Source of the DNA: Parelaphostrongylus tenuis
Taxonomy: Eukaryota > Nematoda > Chromadorea > Rhabditida > Metastrongylidae
Direction: 5' to 3'
Length of the DNA stretch: 64,000 nt
Assembly (NCBI GenBank): GCA_019055375.1
Contig: JAHQIW010007105.1
Span: 1 to 64,000 of the forward strand
How positions within the stretch are numbered: the first letter of the stretch is position 1; every line of letters begins with the position of its first letter. The notes beneath the pieces are model-generated. The model saw only the letters and a list, made by a program, of their open reading frames with translations. It ran no database searches and had not been told where the DNA came from. Position numbers and translations under genes: made by a program. Below are positions 24,217 through 35,700 of this stretch, in pieces.

Positions 24217-25815
24217 TTGCGTCGCTGATATGAGTAAAATTCTTACATGAAAACAGATCTGCTTCTACAATCCTATACTGTTTAAGATTTGAATGTCCGA
24301 TAATCTTAATAAAAGATCCCGCGACGTTTTTAGTCAACACGAACTCAAATGTGCTATTTCTTGTAAATGAAAATGTTAATATTTAGAGCCCTAAGAAATT
24401 TGCCGCAGTAGATCCCACTCTAGTTCATTTATATCAAATCTCCTATCGTTTTCGTCCTTGGAATCCTCCTCAACCAGGTTCCTGCAGGTAGTGAGGCAAA
24501 GAAAAGCATTTCCTTGAGTTATGAATGGTAAGAATTTATTGAATAACGGCTAAATGAGAATATTTGCTCAGATATATCACGGTTCAATTTCAGTTCCCGT
24601 CGACAGTACCAACTGTCGAGAAGAAGTGCGATCCAAATGGACCCGACGCCAACATTCGAATCGCTCGATTCACTACATTTTGCCACATTGCTCTTGACCA
24701 ACTCGCCAAGATGATGTTTATGGTCTGCAAAAAATCTTTATTCACAAAACAAAGTGTATAAAATGAAGAGTGAAATTCCTACTGAAAGCGATGGACACAG
24801 GCGTTATTTTCACATTCCGATTAAGGGGCTATACCGTACATGGCTGTTAGCCTGCGTTCATATTGAAACAAATTGCTGTCACCGTGTTGTCGATAATGAT
24901 GCAACTCGTTTCCATTAACATGACTGCAAATTACTAGATGGAGGAAAATGTTCCTTAACATTTGCGATAAAAACAAGTTTTATGTTTGTTTCACACAGTA
25001 TTGGTTATTGCAAATTTATAGAAACATCTCAGAAATCTCCCATAAGAATCCTCCACAGCAACGAAGTTTATAGTGCATCAGTGTTCGATTTACTCTTCGA
25101 ATATCAAATGATGACGATGGACAAAATTGAGCCTTAAGTTACGCTATTTCTGGAGCGACAACTTCCGACAAGAGATGCTGCGATGGAGGTCTGTACCGAA
25201 GGTAGCCTCGAAGACCAAAATCGTTTCAGCCGGCCATTGAAACTGGACGATAAAGATTCGCAAGCAGCTTTGAATGCGGACCCCTTTTCAAACACTCGTG
25301 AATTGACAATAGATCTTATAACACAGAGGATTGTGGGAAATGATGGTCTCAGTTCTGAGGGATAATTACTAATGTTTTGAATACAATTCATCTATGATTT
25401 TCAAATTTTCAGCATGCATTAGAGAACTTTTTCCTCAACCCTAATAATTATGAATCCAAAGGCATGTTCTTCTATCACAGTAAGCATTTGATTTTAAAAA
25501 AAACCTGAGAATGATGTTGAATATTGATTTTTCCATTATTCGAAAGCCTAAGATCATGACTCGCACCATTGAGTACTACACTATTTTCAGGGAAAGATCC
25601 AAAAAATCTTTCAGAAAGCATCGAATTCTATAGTTTGAATTTTTGGTTTTGAGTGTTTTTCCTAAGAGCGCACTCAAATGTCAGTAAACCTAATAATTAT
25701 TTCTATCACTATTTTGTTATTAATTTCCTCAGGTACATTGAAATTTGAGCGTAGTCTTAGAAAAACACCTAAACGAAAGGTATGATATATTTGACGATAC
25801 CAGCTAGGAAGGGCT
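24217..25815. repeat. Partner of the inverted duplicate at 1.59-3.34 kb
   Basis: Reverse-complement match to 1,591-3,341, with homology continuing to about 25,930 inside the LINE. Holds exons 4-5 of copy B and the left part of a hammerhead-element unit (AAATTTGAGCGTAGTCTTAG at 25,741). The left boundary falls at GTCGCTGATATGAG (24,217). Confidence 0.9.
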
Positions 25816-27036
25816 ATGGAGAAAATCATCCACCAGTACTACTCGGATGTCTTCGCTAGCCATGTTCTCTTACCGTCATATAAATTGAAAGAGGATGAAT
25901 ATGTCGTTCCACCGGTCCTTCCTTCCGAAATCCGACATGCTATATCGTCGGTGAAAAACAGAACAACACCCGGTCCAGACAGGATTAGACCAGAACACCT
26001 GAAAAACCTGCCGCCAGTTCTCATCAACACCCTGGCTCGGCTCTTCACTCGCTACCTGTCAGAATGCAAGGACCCTATTCAATGGAAAACCAGCAAGACC
26101 GTATTGTTGTTCAAAAAGGGAGACCTTCACGACATAGGCAATTATCGCCCAATCTGCTTGCTGTCCGTTGTCTATAAACTCTTTACTCGAGTCATCCTGA
26201 ACAGTATTGACAGAACACTGGACGAAGGACAGCCATTCGAACAAGCAGGGTTCAGAAAAGGATTTAGTACTATGGACCACATCCACACGATCACAAGACT
26301 CATTGAAGTTTCGCGAGAGTACAAACAACCACTCTGTCTCACTTTTATCGATCTGAAAAAAGCCTTTGATTCAGTGGAAACAGAAGCGGTTATAGAGGCT
26401 CTGGATAATCAGGGCGTCCCTATTCGGTACATAATGATCCTTCGTGAGCTTTATAAAGATTTCACGACCAGAAAATCTCCATTCTACAACAATATCACCA
26501 TTGACGTAAGAAGAGGGGTTCGACAAGGCGATACAATATCGCCAAAACTATTCACTGCCACCCTACAAAACGTCATGCGAACTTTAGAATGGGACGAAGT
26601 GGGAGTAAAAATTGACGGTCGACAATCAAACCATCTTCGCTTTGCTGACGATATCGTTCTCATAACACCAAACATCAGCCAAGCGGAACGAATGTTGACT
26701 GATTTCGACAACGCCTGTGGAAAGATCGCTCTTCAACTGAATCTAACAAAAACAATGTTCATGAGGAACGGATGGGTTTCTAATGCCCCATTCACGCTCA
26801 ACGGAACGACAATTTCCGAATGCTCCAGTTACATCTATCTAGGTCGTGAAATCAACATGATGAACGACCTAGCCCCAGAGTTGAGCAGGAGGAAACGAGC
26901 GGCTTGGGGAACGTTTAAGAGCATCGAAGATGTAGTGAAGAGGACAAAGAACATCCGACTCCGTGCCCACCTTTTCGACTCGACAATTATCCCTGCCCTA
27001 ACGTATGCAGCAGAAACCTGGTCGCTACGTATGTAG
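25816..27036 (+). CDS. LINE reverse transcriptase, 406 codons
   Basis: Best preserved reverse transcriptase in the window. N-terminal linker EKIIHQYYSDVFASH, then GPDRIRPEHL (~65), GNYRPICLLSVVYKLFTRVI (~117), motif A FIDLKKAFDSVE (~190), GVRRGVRQGDTISPKLF (~245, motif B), catalytic FADDIVLI (~288, motif C) and NLTKTMFMRNGW after it. It ends at TAG after AAETWSLRM (27,034-27,036). The same frame resumes with DERSLAVIERAVERS and continues to 27,462, so the original ORF was about 550 codons from this point. The stop is shared with the 21-23 kb copy; the copy at 39.3 kb has glutamine (CAG) there. Confidence 0.92.
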   Translation: MEKIIHQYYSDVFASHVLLPSYKLKEDEYVVPPVLPSEIRHAISSVKNRTTPGPDRIRPEHLKNLPPVLINTLARLFTRYLSECKDPIQWKTSKTVLLFKKGDLHDIGNYRPICLLSVVYKLFTRVILNSIDRTLDEGQPFEQAGFRKGFSTMDHIHTITRLIEVSREYKQPLCLTFIDLKKAFDSVETEAVIEALDNQGVPIRYIMILRELYKDFTTRKSPFYNNITIDVRRGVRQGDTISPKLFTATLQNVMRTLEWDEVGVKIDGRQSNHLRFADDIVLITPNISQAERMLTDFDNACGKIALQLNLTKTMFMRNGWVSNAPFTLNGTTISECSSYIYLGREINMMNDLAPELSRRKRAAWGTFKSIEDVVKRTKNIRLRAHLFDSTIIPALTYAAETWSLRM

Positions 27037-27081
27037 GATGAAAGATCACTTGCCGTTATCGAACGCGCAGTCGAAAGGTCG

Positions 27082-27462
27082 ATGCTAGGAGTATCTCGTA
27101 TTTCGCAAATGAGACAAAGGATTCAAACTTCCGACCTACGTCAACGATCGAAAATCAGAGACGCCGTTCTACACGCCAGGATATCGAAAATAAGGTGGGC
27201 CGGACACGTGATGCGCTTCAACGACAACCGACGGACGAGAGCCGCTACCGACTGGATTCCTTGGGACGTCAAGCGCTCTAAAGGAAGACCACTGACCCGT
27301 TGGTCCGATTTCTTCACGAAAGCGATGGAAGAAAGATATGATGCTCAGCGAATTCCCAGAGCAAGGAGGACCCACTGGGCTACTCTTGCGCGCGATAGGG
27401 AAAAATGGAAGAGTTGCTGGTACCCGCTCGAGTCACTCGACGATCAACGGGACGACAGGTGA
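27082..27462 (+). pseudogene. LINE C-terminal domain after the amber stop
   Basis: 126-codon open stretch in frame with the reverse transcriptase ORF but after TAG at 27,034. Contains LRQRSKIRDAVLHARISKIR, RWAGHVMRFNDNRRTRAATDW and GRPLTRWSDFFTKAMEERY, the conserved C-terminus of RTE-type polyproteins. Not translated as part of the main ORF without readthrough. Confidence 0.88.
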
Positions 27463-27483
27463 TACAGGTGATACCAGCTAGGA

Positions 27484-27695
27484 GCATTCAAGTGTACAAC
27501 ACTGCTCAGTCAGTGATAATCTCACTTAGTGGCAGGTGTAAATAGTACGTGTGAGCCTTCTCTATATAGGAGTTGAGTTCCATCCAGAGAATTGGCTAAA
27601 GATGAAGGGCACTGCACAACTGGCGATGCTGCCGAGGTGGAAACACGTATATATGGCTTTATAAATTTGTCTATACCACATGCATGGCCCAAAAT
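27484..27695 (+). mobile_element. Hammerhead retroposon relic, family 2
   Basis: Continues the unit broken by the LINE. CUGGCGA at 27,620-27,626, then GAGGUGGAAACACGUAU, parallels 45,981-46,010 (CUAUUGA...GAGGUGAAACACGUAU). Flanks also match the copy in intron 3 of gene D (GAGAATTGGCTAAAG here, AAGAATTGACTAAAG there), so both introns inherited it from a common ancestor. Core mutations predict no activity. Confidence 0.6.
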
Positions 27696-27756
27696 CCATC
27701 AAGTTCAAATTTTTCTGCCGTTAGAATAGTTTATATCATATTCTGGAGCTCTACCA

Positions 27757-27949
27757 GTTGATGTAGAGTGATGTGGAAAACTTTCGCGTCAGGGGGACTG
27801 AAACCCGCTTCGCTCTTCCCAGGATCGCGCGCCCTATCCGTTACACTGCTGACTCCCCCATTTTGCACAACACTCTTTCTACGTTATAGCGCTTCTGTCC
27901 GCCAGCCGTCAACGGCCTGGCCCAAGTAGGATGCACATCACTCTACATC
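27757..27949 (-). mobile_element. tRNA-derived SINE with terminal inverted repeats, family B
   Basis: Ends GTAGAGTGATGT and ACATCACTCTAC are inverted repeats. The minus strand between contains a tRNA-like unit (GGGGGAGTCAGCAGTGTAACGG to GTTTCAGTCCCCC). Related copies at 37,917-38,098 and 45,140-45,291. This copy carries extra sequence near its right end. Confidence 0.7.
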
Positions 27950-28967
27950 AATGGGTATATTTGGAAACATCATACCACCTTTAGAAGCGGTTAAATAAAA
28001 TGAATTTTATCTAATCTTCAATCTTGCAATTGTTTGTAATTCTGTAAATAATAAAGTTAAACGTGCCTTTTAACAGCCATCGTATTTCTGCTTCAAATTT
28101 TCCAAAAATTAATGATGGAGCACCCACGTGGATTTATGTCCGCTACACCAAATCGCACTTTTGGGCACATCGGTGGTGTGTAAGTGACTGTCACAGTAAG
28201 CTGATTCAAGATGGTTGAGATGACAGCATCTGGTAAGAGCGCACTACGAGCTTGGCTCTCTAGAACGTCAATAATCTGAAAACAAGTTTATCTATAGTAT
28301 GAAAAATTTACTTAAAATTGCTTTTAATGGGTGAAATTATGCTAAGCGATATAAGCCGATTAGGTACTAAAAGGCTGAAATATTGTCAGAATATTTGAGC
28401 TTACTATCTACGCCTTTTCGAACATTGCAAAAGGTATAAAAGCACTTAGAATATACGAGTTGGAGCTTACTTTTTGCATTACAAACGCTCTACAAATAGC
28501 TTAGCTCCTGCCTCGTTAGTTGCAATACCAGGGGTCTGGGGAGGAACATCGGTCGCGGTGGAATAAACCATAGCAACAGGCAAAGTTAAGCCCGCGACGG
28601 TAAAGTTTCTGGTGCTCCCTGCAGTGGACTTTCATAGTTTTTTATGTTAAATAATCAGGGATTAAAATGCTACGATTGAATAGTTTTTACTTTTGTCACC
28701 CATAATTTGAAATAATCCATCAAAAGACTCGCTCATGACAGATTCAGAGTACTGATGAAATGATAAACATATTCATCTCCTGATGATGGTTCATAAATTT
28801 CTATCTAAGACTGAGAATATCTGTAATGCCTCAACAAACTCCTATTCAGTACCTTGACCTGCAGGTAACACTCCGTATCCAGACACTGTCGAAAATGTGG
28901 CCAGCAGCGAAAATATGAAGTGATTGAGATGCCTTACCATGCTTACCAGAAAAATCATTTTTGCTCC

Positions 28968-30470
28968 CTGAAAAGCTAAGCGAATATTGTAAACTCTACT
29001 GTAGGCAAACTTATTATATTGTGCATCAGATCACTAACAAGAATACAGCGGATATGTCACTTAAAACGTATATGTGAGTGACACTTTGCAGGTTTTTGAA
29101 GCTTCCAAGTGCTTCAAGCAGTCCGGATTCGATTAATTCAAGGTCAAGGCACATTTGTGAAAGATTCTGCTAAAGCGCAAAAATATCGGTTAGTGGTGTG
29201 AAAGACCTGTCAACTGATCAATGAGAATTAGCTGCGTAGCAGAGAACACTTGGAAAATTTCAGTTAATGCGTCAATTCTTCAAGTGGAGTGACCATGATC
29301 ATTTCACGCCTCTTAATTTCTGATGCTGAGAGATGAATTCGCGACATTCCTAGGAATAAAATATTCACAATCGACGAAACGCAAATCACAAGTGCACTTA
29401 CGTGGAAGTCTGCAAAGCAGATTTAGACCTATTGAAACGACGCTTAAGCTTTGCTATGAAATGTTTCTGATATCATATTTTACTAAGAAACAGAGATTGT
29501 GTCTGATAAGCACTATTATTCTCACTGGCCTCTTACATCCAACACACGTACGAAATATTCTTAATTGGTAGAAGAGCCGACTGATAATCAGAACTAGGAA
29601 GGTACGCTAGAGAATACGTTTGGAAGATACAGTGACAGCCAAAATTTACATGTCACCGAGAAACCACCAATATCAGGAAGCAAGAGGGAGACCGTGTCAG
29701 ACGCGATCACAGAAGAAACAACTGCGTGAAGGTATCAAATTTGTTGCGAGGCAGAAAAATCCTTCATTTTGATGCACTGGTAATGTGTTCAATCGGAAAA
29801 GTACAGTGGGCATTGTTGAGAATGCAAGTAAGGCGAAGCTGAGCAGAAGTTTTCTTTCTCACCATACTTGTTTTCAAGTTTCTCATCACGGTGAATGTCC
29901 ATGGATTAGCCTCAATTCTCGAAATCACAATACACAGACAAAGTAAGATTCGTTTTTTGCACACTTCGCGCAGCGAAACCTCTTCCATTCATGTAACAGT
30001 TGCAAACTCCTCATTGGGTTATCTCATTTCTGCAAATTGAAAGGATAATCTGGAAAGCCCGAAGAGCATTCACTACCGTAACCTCTTGAAGTTATCTGAA
30101 AATAACTACTGAAAACAACGCCTTCAAAGTAAATGCTGCTGTGTTTTATGAGAGGGCGAACTGCGTTTAATGCTATTCAGAGATTTTCTCTAGTGGACCA
30201 TATTAGCACTTATTCTCTAGTCCATAAGATTATTGTCCGGCAAACGATGAACTGGTTTTGAATTTGAAGAGCTTTCTATTGAAGGCTATACCTACCAGTT
30301 GCCCATTCTCCTTGAAGACATTTCCTTCGTTGTAAGATTCTCAACCGAGTAATGAGCGACATAAGGTGTGAAGCGGAAAACTCCTCTCATTTCGAAGATT
30401 AGTGAGAATCTCGTAAAAATGCTGTTCTGCCGAACATTCAGTGTGATAAAATTCTTTATCCCCATGTGGT
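28968..30470 (-). other. Upstream block of copy B
   Basis: Homologous, with much divergence, to the upstream blocks of A and D. The minus strand near 29,175-29,050 reads QNLSQMCLDLELIESG...ALGSFKNL, the counterpart of the possible extra exon at copy A. No intact ORF of note. Confidence 0.45.
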
Positions 30471-31047
30471 TCTCTCATTGGGGACTCTCACCTCCACCAC
30501 TGAGAGTGGGACTTTTCCTTTTGTGAGTTGCTGTAGGTGGTTTTGGTCGTCGTAATAAACTCAGATGGCCTCTCAAACCTTTTGTTTTATACAAATACGC
30601 ATATCCCATGTGAAGTTTCTCAAGCGTTTTTCTAGGTGCAGTAATTCGGTGAAATCTGCAAAGCAATTTTGAAAATGCGTGGTGCTTTCTTAGCAGCTTA
30701 TTATAGCCATTACTATAAAAAAAATATATTATACAGCCTTATTATAAAAAACATTTTAACATTGTTCTCGCTACAAGTCATGTCTATGCGCAGCAGCGAA
30801 GATGATCAAAGCCCATGGTTTTAGTAAAAGCGTTCACGGCATCATTTATTCTCTACAAAGCTTTTGTATGTAACTGTACATCTGTTATAGGTTCAGGTAG
30901 TTACCAGAGAAACTTGAAATATAAAAGGTGTGAAATCCTCAATTTTAGTAGTCTCTTCATACTCGTCTCACTCAGCTGTGATATTGAAGGCTCTTTCAAT
31001 GTTAAGAAAGTAAGGACCATATTTTTCGCTCCGTTTAGCTCCTAGGG
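30471..31047. other. No gene recognised
   Basis: AT-rich sequence including a TTATTATAAAAAA-rich stretch near 30,700-30,760. No supportable coding region. Confidence 0.4.
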
Positions 31048-31345
31048 AGCGCATGTGGCGCAGTGGTTAAAGGTGCTCTGCGTCGCACACGAGGTCAATG
31101 GTTCGATCTCGCGCTCATGGCTCACCAAACCGTCCATCCCTCCGGGGTCGGTAAATTGGTACCACACAGGTCTCAGACTTCTCTGGGAGGATAAGCAGCA
31201 CTGACTCGGTTCAGCGGGAGGCCACCGCGAGTCATTGTAAAGGCCAGATATGCATTCAATCACCTCAAGCGAAGTTAAAAATTGAAGTCGAATGCATGGC
31301 GCATCCCTCAGGGATTGATCAACGCCGAGAGCTTTATCTTTTTTT
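31048..31345 (+). mobile_element. tRNA-derived SINE, family A
   Basis: tRNA-like head from 31,048: GAGCGCATGTGGCGCAGTGG (A box) and GGTTCGATCTCGCGCTC (B box and 3' acceptor side), with GAGCGC pairing to GCGCTC. A SINE body follows (CTCCGGGGTCGGTAAATTGG, AAGCAGCACTGACTCGG). A second copy lies on the minus strand at 57,470-57,720. The body after the tRNA-like part, and the shared copy, argue against a functional tRNA gene. Confidence 0.8.
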
Positions 31346-31974
31346 TATTAGCTCTTGGTATCCAACGTGCAGCTCTGCTTCTAAGCTGGTGCTTGTTCAT
31401 GTATTGCTATCCGTTTCTGACGGAGGGGAAAAGAGGAGCTTATATATTGCAGGCGGCTGTCGCCTACTCCGAGTGCACTTTCGAGCCATTTGATTGCAGG
31501 ATTTCTGTCATTTTAACGATTCTTTATGAGCTTAGTTATAAAGTATCTTCTTTTAAGGATGGTGCCATCGACGTAAGGATAGTAAGGGCTCCGCAATTTG
31601 ATTCAATTACCCCATATCATTCACATCACCTTACAGATCGTCTTGTGAGCACTAGAATGGAAAACATGGCAGTAAAATAATAGCTATGGTTAGCCCTTCT
31701 TTGCTAATGGCATCGTTTTTACATCATCATATATCACGCAAGCGGATCCAATGTCGACCATTGTCGACAACGCTTGTGGAAAGAGTCGTCTAGGACTAGG
31801 CCATACAAAAACAATGTTTAGGAACAAAGAATTAGTTTGAATCCTCTTGTCACATTTGCGAGAATGATTGTCTCAATTGTTCAAGTTACTCTCACAGCTT
31901 GGGGAGCATTTAAGATCATCGGAATTGTAGACGGGAGAATAAAGAAAACTTTTCGACTGCTCTTGAGACCTTGC

Positions 31975-32385
31975 TAAAAGATCTGTGATCTCATGACATA
32001 TTTTGAGCCTTTCGTGAGGCCTGTTATGGCACTTATATATGTAAGGCAGGTGTTTTGGCCTTTCATCCTCATAATTTGCATGATGCTTTTTGTTTAAACC
32101 TATCCTTTGTAGTGGAAACCCTGTGTATAGGGGAATCGACGGCGACCAACTTACACTACCGTAAAGTGAAAAGATGATGCGTCAGACAATATTTTGCAGT
32201 CGATGGCCCGTCGCTGGTAAAAAATTATTGTGTGAGGGCTTGGATGAGACGGAAGGCACCGTGCATCTGATGAGACTGAAAGCTGAGACACGTCTCTGGG
32301 GCTAAAAATGTCAAAACACCTGTTGCTTTATAGAAGTACCATGACAGACCTCATGGAACGGTTTAACATATGTTGTCAATTTAGA
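31975..32385. mobile_element. Palindromic hammerhead retroposon, family 2
   Basis: Outer ends are inverted: GACATATTTTGAGCC with CGTGAGGCCTGTTATGGCAC on the left, and GTACCATGACAGACCTCATGG with AACATATGTTGTCA on the right. Each arm has a hammerhead-like motif, minus strand near 32,041-32,082 and plus strand at 32,261-32,303. The centre (CAGTCGATGGCCCGTCGCTGG near 32,200) recurs near 34,195. Same head-to-head plan as the family 1 palindromes. Confidence 0.7.
32261..32303 (+). ncRNA. Hammerhead-like motif, family 2, core partly mutated
   Basis: GUGCAU, CUGAUGA (32,267-32,273), a GACUGAAAGCU stem II region, then GAGAC in place of GAAAC, and ACGUCUC. The 5' core is intact, but one A of GAAA is G, so cleavage is probably lost. 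Confidence 0.55.
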
Positions 32386-32720
32386 AAGTGAATCCTACTT
32401 CGTACTCGCCTACTCGATTTGGCGATTATCCTGCATCAACTACACTTCAAAAATATGGCGGCCTAAAAAGCAGGGTGAAGGATCACTTGACGTTTCTCAA
32501 CGCACAGTGGAAACGTCGACGCATAAATATCTCAGATAGGAGAAGGGATCTAAGTTTTCATCTACATTAACTACCCAGAATCAAGCACGTCGCTTTTACT
32601 CCAGGTCATCGAAGCTCGAATGAGAGGACAAGTCAAGCGTTTTGAACTGGATGGCTTAGGGAGAACACTTACCGACCGGCTCTTTCGCAGTTTCAAACGC
32701 ACAGTCTGTAGGGTCTGATT

Positions 32721-34070
32721 TACTTACGAATCCTGATAAATGAAATGATGCGTGACGAATGCCTGCAGGTGGAGATACACGTGATGGCAATTCACACAAA
32801 ATAGTGTTGTGAGACAGTTATGATATTACAACGTTCGACAAAACAGTTTTGTCACAACACTGTTTAGAATTCTTCACTTTAGTGCAGCTTTGTTCTGAAA
32901 GCTCAGGGGGAATACTGTAGAAAGATTGTTTGTCAATTAGCAATTCAAATTAAACGAAGCTGAACTGCTAAACCATGGAACTGCTTCAACACATAGGTGT
33001 TATTGCTTGAAAGTGATTATTCAGCTTCAATCGTTCGTTAAATATTTATAACACGGCCTATGATTACGCAGCACTAATAATGCTTTCATTTTACACTTGT
33101 CGAATAACTAAAACAGAAATCGTTATGTTCCAATTCGAAGGATTCTTATAAATATATTCAAAAGATGGAATTTCTCTGCTTCACGTGCACGTCGCTCACT
33201 ATTGGGATGGGCCTTCCATAGTGTTAGAAATGTATTCTAGGAGAACTCTTATTTGTTGGAGGTACAGCCGCCAACAGAAAGCGCCTCATAGTAGGAAATC
33301 TACTTTAACGAATGCTGCGCTGCTTTATAAAAACTGGAGGACAAGTGATATTGTCATCTATTGGCGAAGAACTCAGCGTAGAATTGAGCGCAGTTTTCTC
33401 TCTTGCAAAACATGGCATTATTTGTTTTAGAGTGCTGTTTTGTATGGAAAATTTTCGCTTATGATACTGACTGGGTCAAATTAGACGCGGCACTTTTATG
33501 TTATACGACGATGAATTTTAACTCAATCTCCTTCGCTGGTCAGGATCTTTTCGTAGAAGTGTTCGTAGTCACTCGAAAGCTAAAGTCTATGGCTACAAGT
33601 GTACATCGCCATTTTTTTTAAAACATCTTTTATTACAACCGGCATCCAGATTAAAATTTTGTTTCTCACTGACCTACGACTTTTTTATCACGAGCATAAA
33701 TCTCTGGAAACACGAAAAGCATATCAGCATGTGGATAAATTTCCGAAGTGTCAGAATCTACGCTTTTATCCAAAGTTTCTATCGATGGGTTGAAAAAACA
33801 TCCAACTGAATAACAATATTCCAAGAAGAAAATTAATTGCCGCTTCTTGCTTCCCCGCTCCGTGAATTGGCCGATAAACAAAGCCACCGAAAACCTTCAT
33901 AGTTGAGTAAAATGTGAAAGGAAGCCACAGCGACAATTTGTTAGTATGGTAATCGTCTATTCTACTACGTAGCTCCATAGTGATCTACCACACTTTGCGT
34001 CAAATCTGCGATAGATATGGTTATCTTGTTAAAGATTTTTTCACCGCATCGGCAGAAATTTAGTTAAAAC
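32721..34070. other. No gene; foldback-family arm near 33.4-33.6 kb
   Basis: GTGTTCGTAGTCACTCGAAAGC near 33,560 matches the foldback phrase GTGTTAGTAACCATTCGAAAGC. The short ORFs at 33,185-33,793 lie in or near this repeat and show no domain. Other parts are unresolved. Confidence 0.4.
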
Positions 34071-34265
34071 GCATGGAAAGACACGTGCTCCAGCGTTATA
34101 ACCTCATCAGTTGCACGGTGCCTTTCGGTTCAGCCACTTTCGCAGAGAGATTTCCCTCAATGTGATAAAATCACCCAGCGGCCAGTATTATGTAGTCGAT
34201 TGCGCGTGGCCGGTAAAATGTATATTATCACACCTTCTTTTACGTCTGTTTTCAAGCGAAAGTGA
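34071..34265 (-). mobile_element. Hammerhead retroposon, family 2, fragment
   Basis: Minus strand GUGCAA (34,116-34,111), CUGAUGA with following G, a GUUAUAACGC stem II region, GAGC where GAAA is expected, then ACGUGUC (34,075). The stem I half GUGCAA is the expected complement of the UUGCAC kept at 46,012-46,017. Right part matches the centre of 31,975-32,385. Confidence 0.6.
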
Positions 34266-35110
34266 AGTCTCAAAAACAGTTGAGAAGGAAGCTATTCCGA
34301 TAAAATTGTTACAGAAAGTCTCGCACCTCAATTAGTTCAATGAATCCGTATAAGTCAGCATCAAAGCTATATAGCAGTAGACCTAATGGCTCAATGCAAG
34401 TCAGTTCTTCTAAATTTATAATGTTTTGAAAGGGGCTATAAAAGAATAGTTGATAGCAGACGTATCAAAGCTAAAGCGTTTTGCAATAACATAAACTGTC
34501 CATATAGAAACCGGCAAAAACACTGTGAGTAGTAAGGAAAGTCATCAGTGTTCTCCTAAGCGTCATAGTTTCAATATACTGCTCTACTGGTAAGTCGACA
34601 ATCGTGTACACTTAGATTAGCACTTCATAAGATGGATAGAATGAACGGAGAGCTCTTACAAGTAACGTTGCTAAGTGAGTCCGTCAAATCCCTTTATTGA
34701 CGCAACGCACTGTAGGAAATGACTTTATCGTGATACGAAAATCGCACACGTCTGGATTGAAAAGACAAATTCTGCTGCAAAGCATAATTAGCAGCCGATG
34801 TTGATTGGCTAAGGAATCGCGATGGAATGTCGTTTTTTTGAAGATTTCTGATGAAACTCTCTTCAAAGAAATCAAATTCCAACTTTCACTAAACCCCGAC
34901 ATTGAGATCGAGGCTCGTCACGGACTATCGCTTTCTTTAAAGCTTGCAAGGCGTTGATATATTTTTCCAGAAGCAATGGCACGTGCTTTGGCAGTCTCGC
35001 CTGTCTAAAAGATTCAGCCCATACCACATATAAGCATTCAAAATATTTCCTATATCTAAACAAACAAATGCAGAACCAGTATGAATGTCGCCTTACCTAG
35101 AAGGAAGCAT
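34266..35110. other. No gene recognised
   Basis: AT-rich; overlapping minus-strand ORFs near 34.7-35.06 kb compete in different frames and show no domain or splice pattern I can support. Confidence 0.4.
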
Positions 35111-35114
35111 GCTA

Positions 35115-35700
35115 TTCTACTTCTTGTATGAGATACGTCAACGATCGACGGTTTATAAAAGTGTAGGAAACCAGCTTCTCGTTTTTTTCAATGAAGCACT
35201 AGGTGGCAAAAATTGCACATGGAAGTAATTTCTTATTATCTTTTAAGTCAGACACGAGTCTTTATAACACTATTTATAGAAGCGTCATTTAGGCCGTTTC
35301 GTCTTATTCAAAGCCTGAAAAGATCAGACTGTCTACTAATCTTATAGAAGTGTTGTCGACGTCTCCGACAACTCTACTTATCAAAGAGCTATATAACTTC
35401 TTGTATGGAATAAGTCACAAATTGACGATTCAAAAAAGTTGCGAAAAAAAAAACAGTTTCTTTCTCTTCTAACGAACCATTAGAAAAAAAAACCCTTATG
35501 AAGATGATTTTATGTTTTCTACTTGAGCCACACATGAGGATCAACACACTATTTTTCAAAATACGTGACGTTTCGGCAGTTTCGTTGAAAAGATTCAGTT
35601 GCCCACTAGTCTTCTAAAGGTCTTGTCCGCCTCTCTGGCAACTTTGCAGTGCCTCCCATAGCGGTCGCTAGTTGCGACAGTATTAATATAACTAAATTCT
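35115..35700 (-). repeat. Tandem repeat with Penelope-tail-like motif
   Basis: Two related segments about 280 bp apart: CTTCTTGTATGAGATACGTC near 35,120 and CTTCTTGTATGGAATAAGTC near 35,395. Each is followed by a pyrimidine-rich ACGTTTCGGC or CCGTTTCGTC phrase (35,562 and 35,292). On the minus strand these read GCCGAAACGUC and GACGAAACGG, the 3' core of the Penelope hammerhead, but the upstream core is degenerate. Related DNA at 8.17-8.34 kb. Confidence 0.45.

Larger units (their letters stand above)
25796..27483 (+). mobile_element. RTE-type LINE, 5'-truncated, with target duplication
   Basis: Insertion bounded by GATACCAGCTAGGA at 25,796-25,809 and 27,470-27,483, a 9-14 bp target duplication (the GATAC part may be element tail). 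It starts just before the reverse transcriptase domain and ends in GGTGATAC repeats, typical of short-repeat RTE tails. The target is a hammerhead-family unit in intron 3 of copy B, giving a nested insertion. Confidence 0.9.
24590..28967 (-). pseudogene. Secreted protein family copy B, disrupted
   Basis: Exon 1 28,967-28,853 (ATG 28,958; ends SGYGVLPAGQ, with Tyr for the usual Cys), exon 2 28,618-28,471, exon 3 28,275-28,128, exon 4 24,923-24,783, exon 5 24,724-24,590. Exon 2 lacks one base near 28,482, turning CGT CTT GTA into CGT TTG TAA, an immediate stop. Exon 4 has TAA after FNMNAG. Intron 3 is about 3.2 kb because it holds a SINE (27.76-27.95 kb), a family 2 hammerhead relic and a 1.7 kb LINE. 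All exons remain in order and orientation, so inactivation is by point changes plus insertion. Confidence 0.88.
31720..32720 (+). mobile_element. Old LINE remnant split by a family 2 hammerhead element
   Basis: Part 1, about 31,720-31,965, matches reverse transcriptase after the catalytic motif (GACAACGCTTGTGGAAAGA, then AAAACAATGTTTAGGAACA, then CTTGGGGAGCATTTAAGA). Part 2, about 32,440-32,720, matches the region after the conserved CAG/TAG site (GAAGGATCACTTGACG, AACGCACAGTGGAAACG). Between them sits the element at 31,975-32,385. Heavily decayed. Confidence 0.7.

Noticed and set aside
25816..27036. Active autonomous LINE
   Set aside because: 5'-truncated without endonuclease and ends at an amber codon before the C-terminal domain.
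31048..31120. Functional tRNA gene
   Set aside because: The T-arm does not pair properly and SINE body follows; a diverged copy exists at 57.6 kb.
31282..31680. 132-codon ORF with hydrophobic stretch
   Set aside because: Starts inside the SINE 3' region; no supporting splice or homology evidence.
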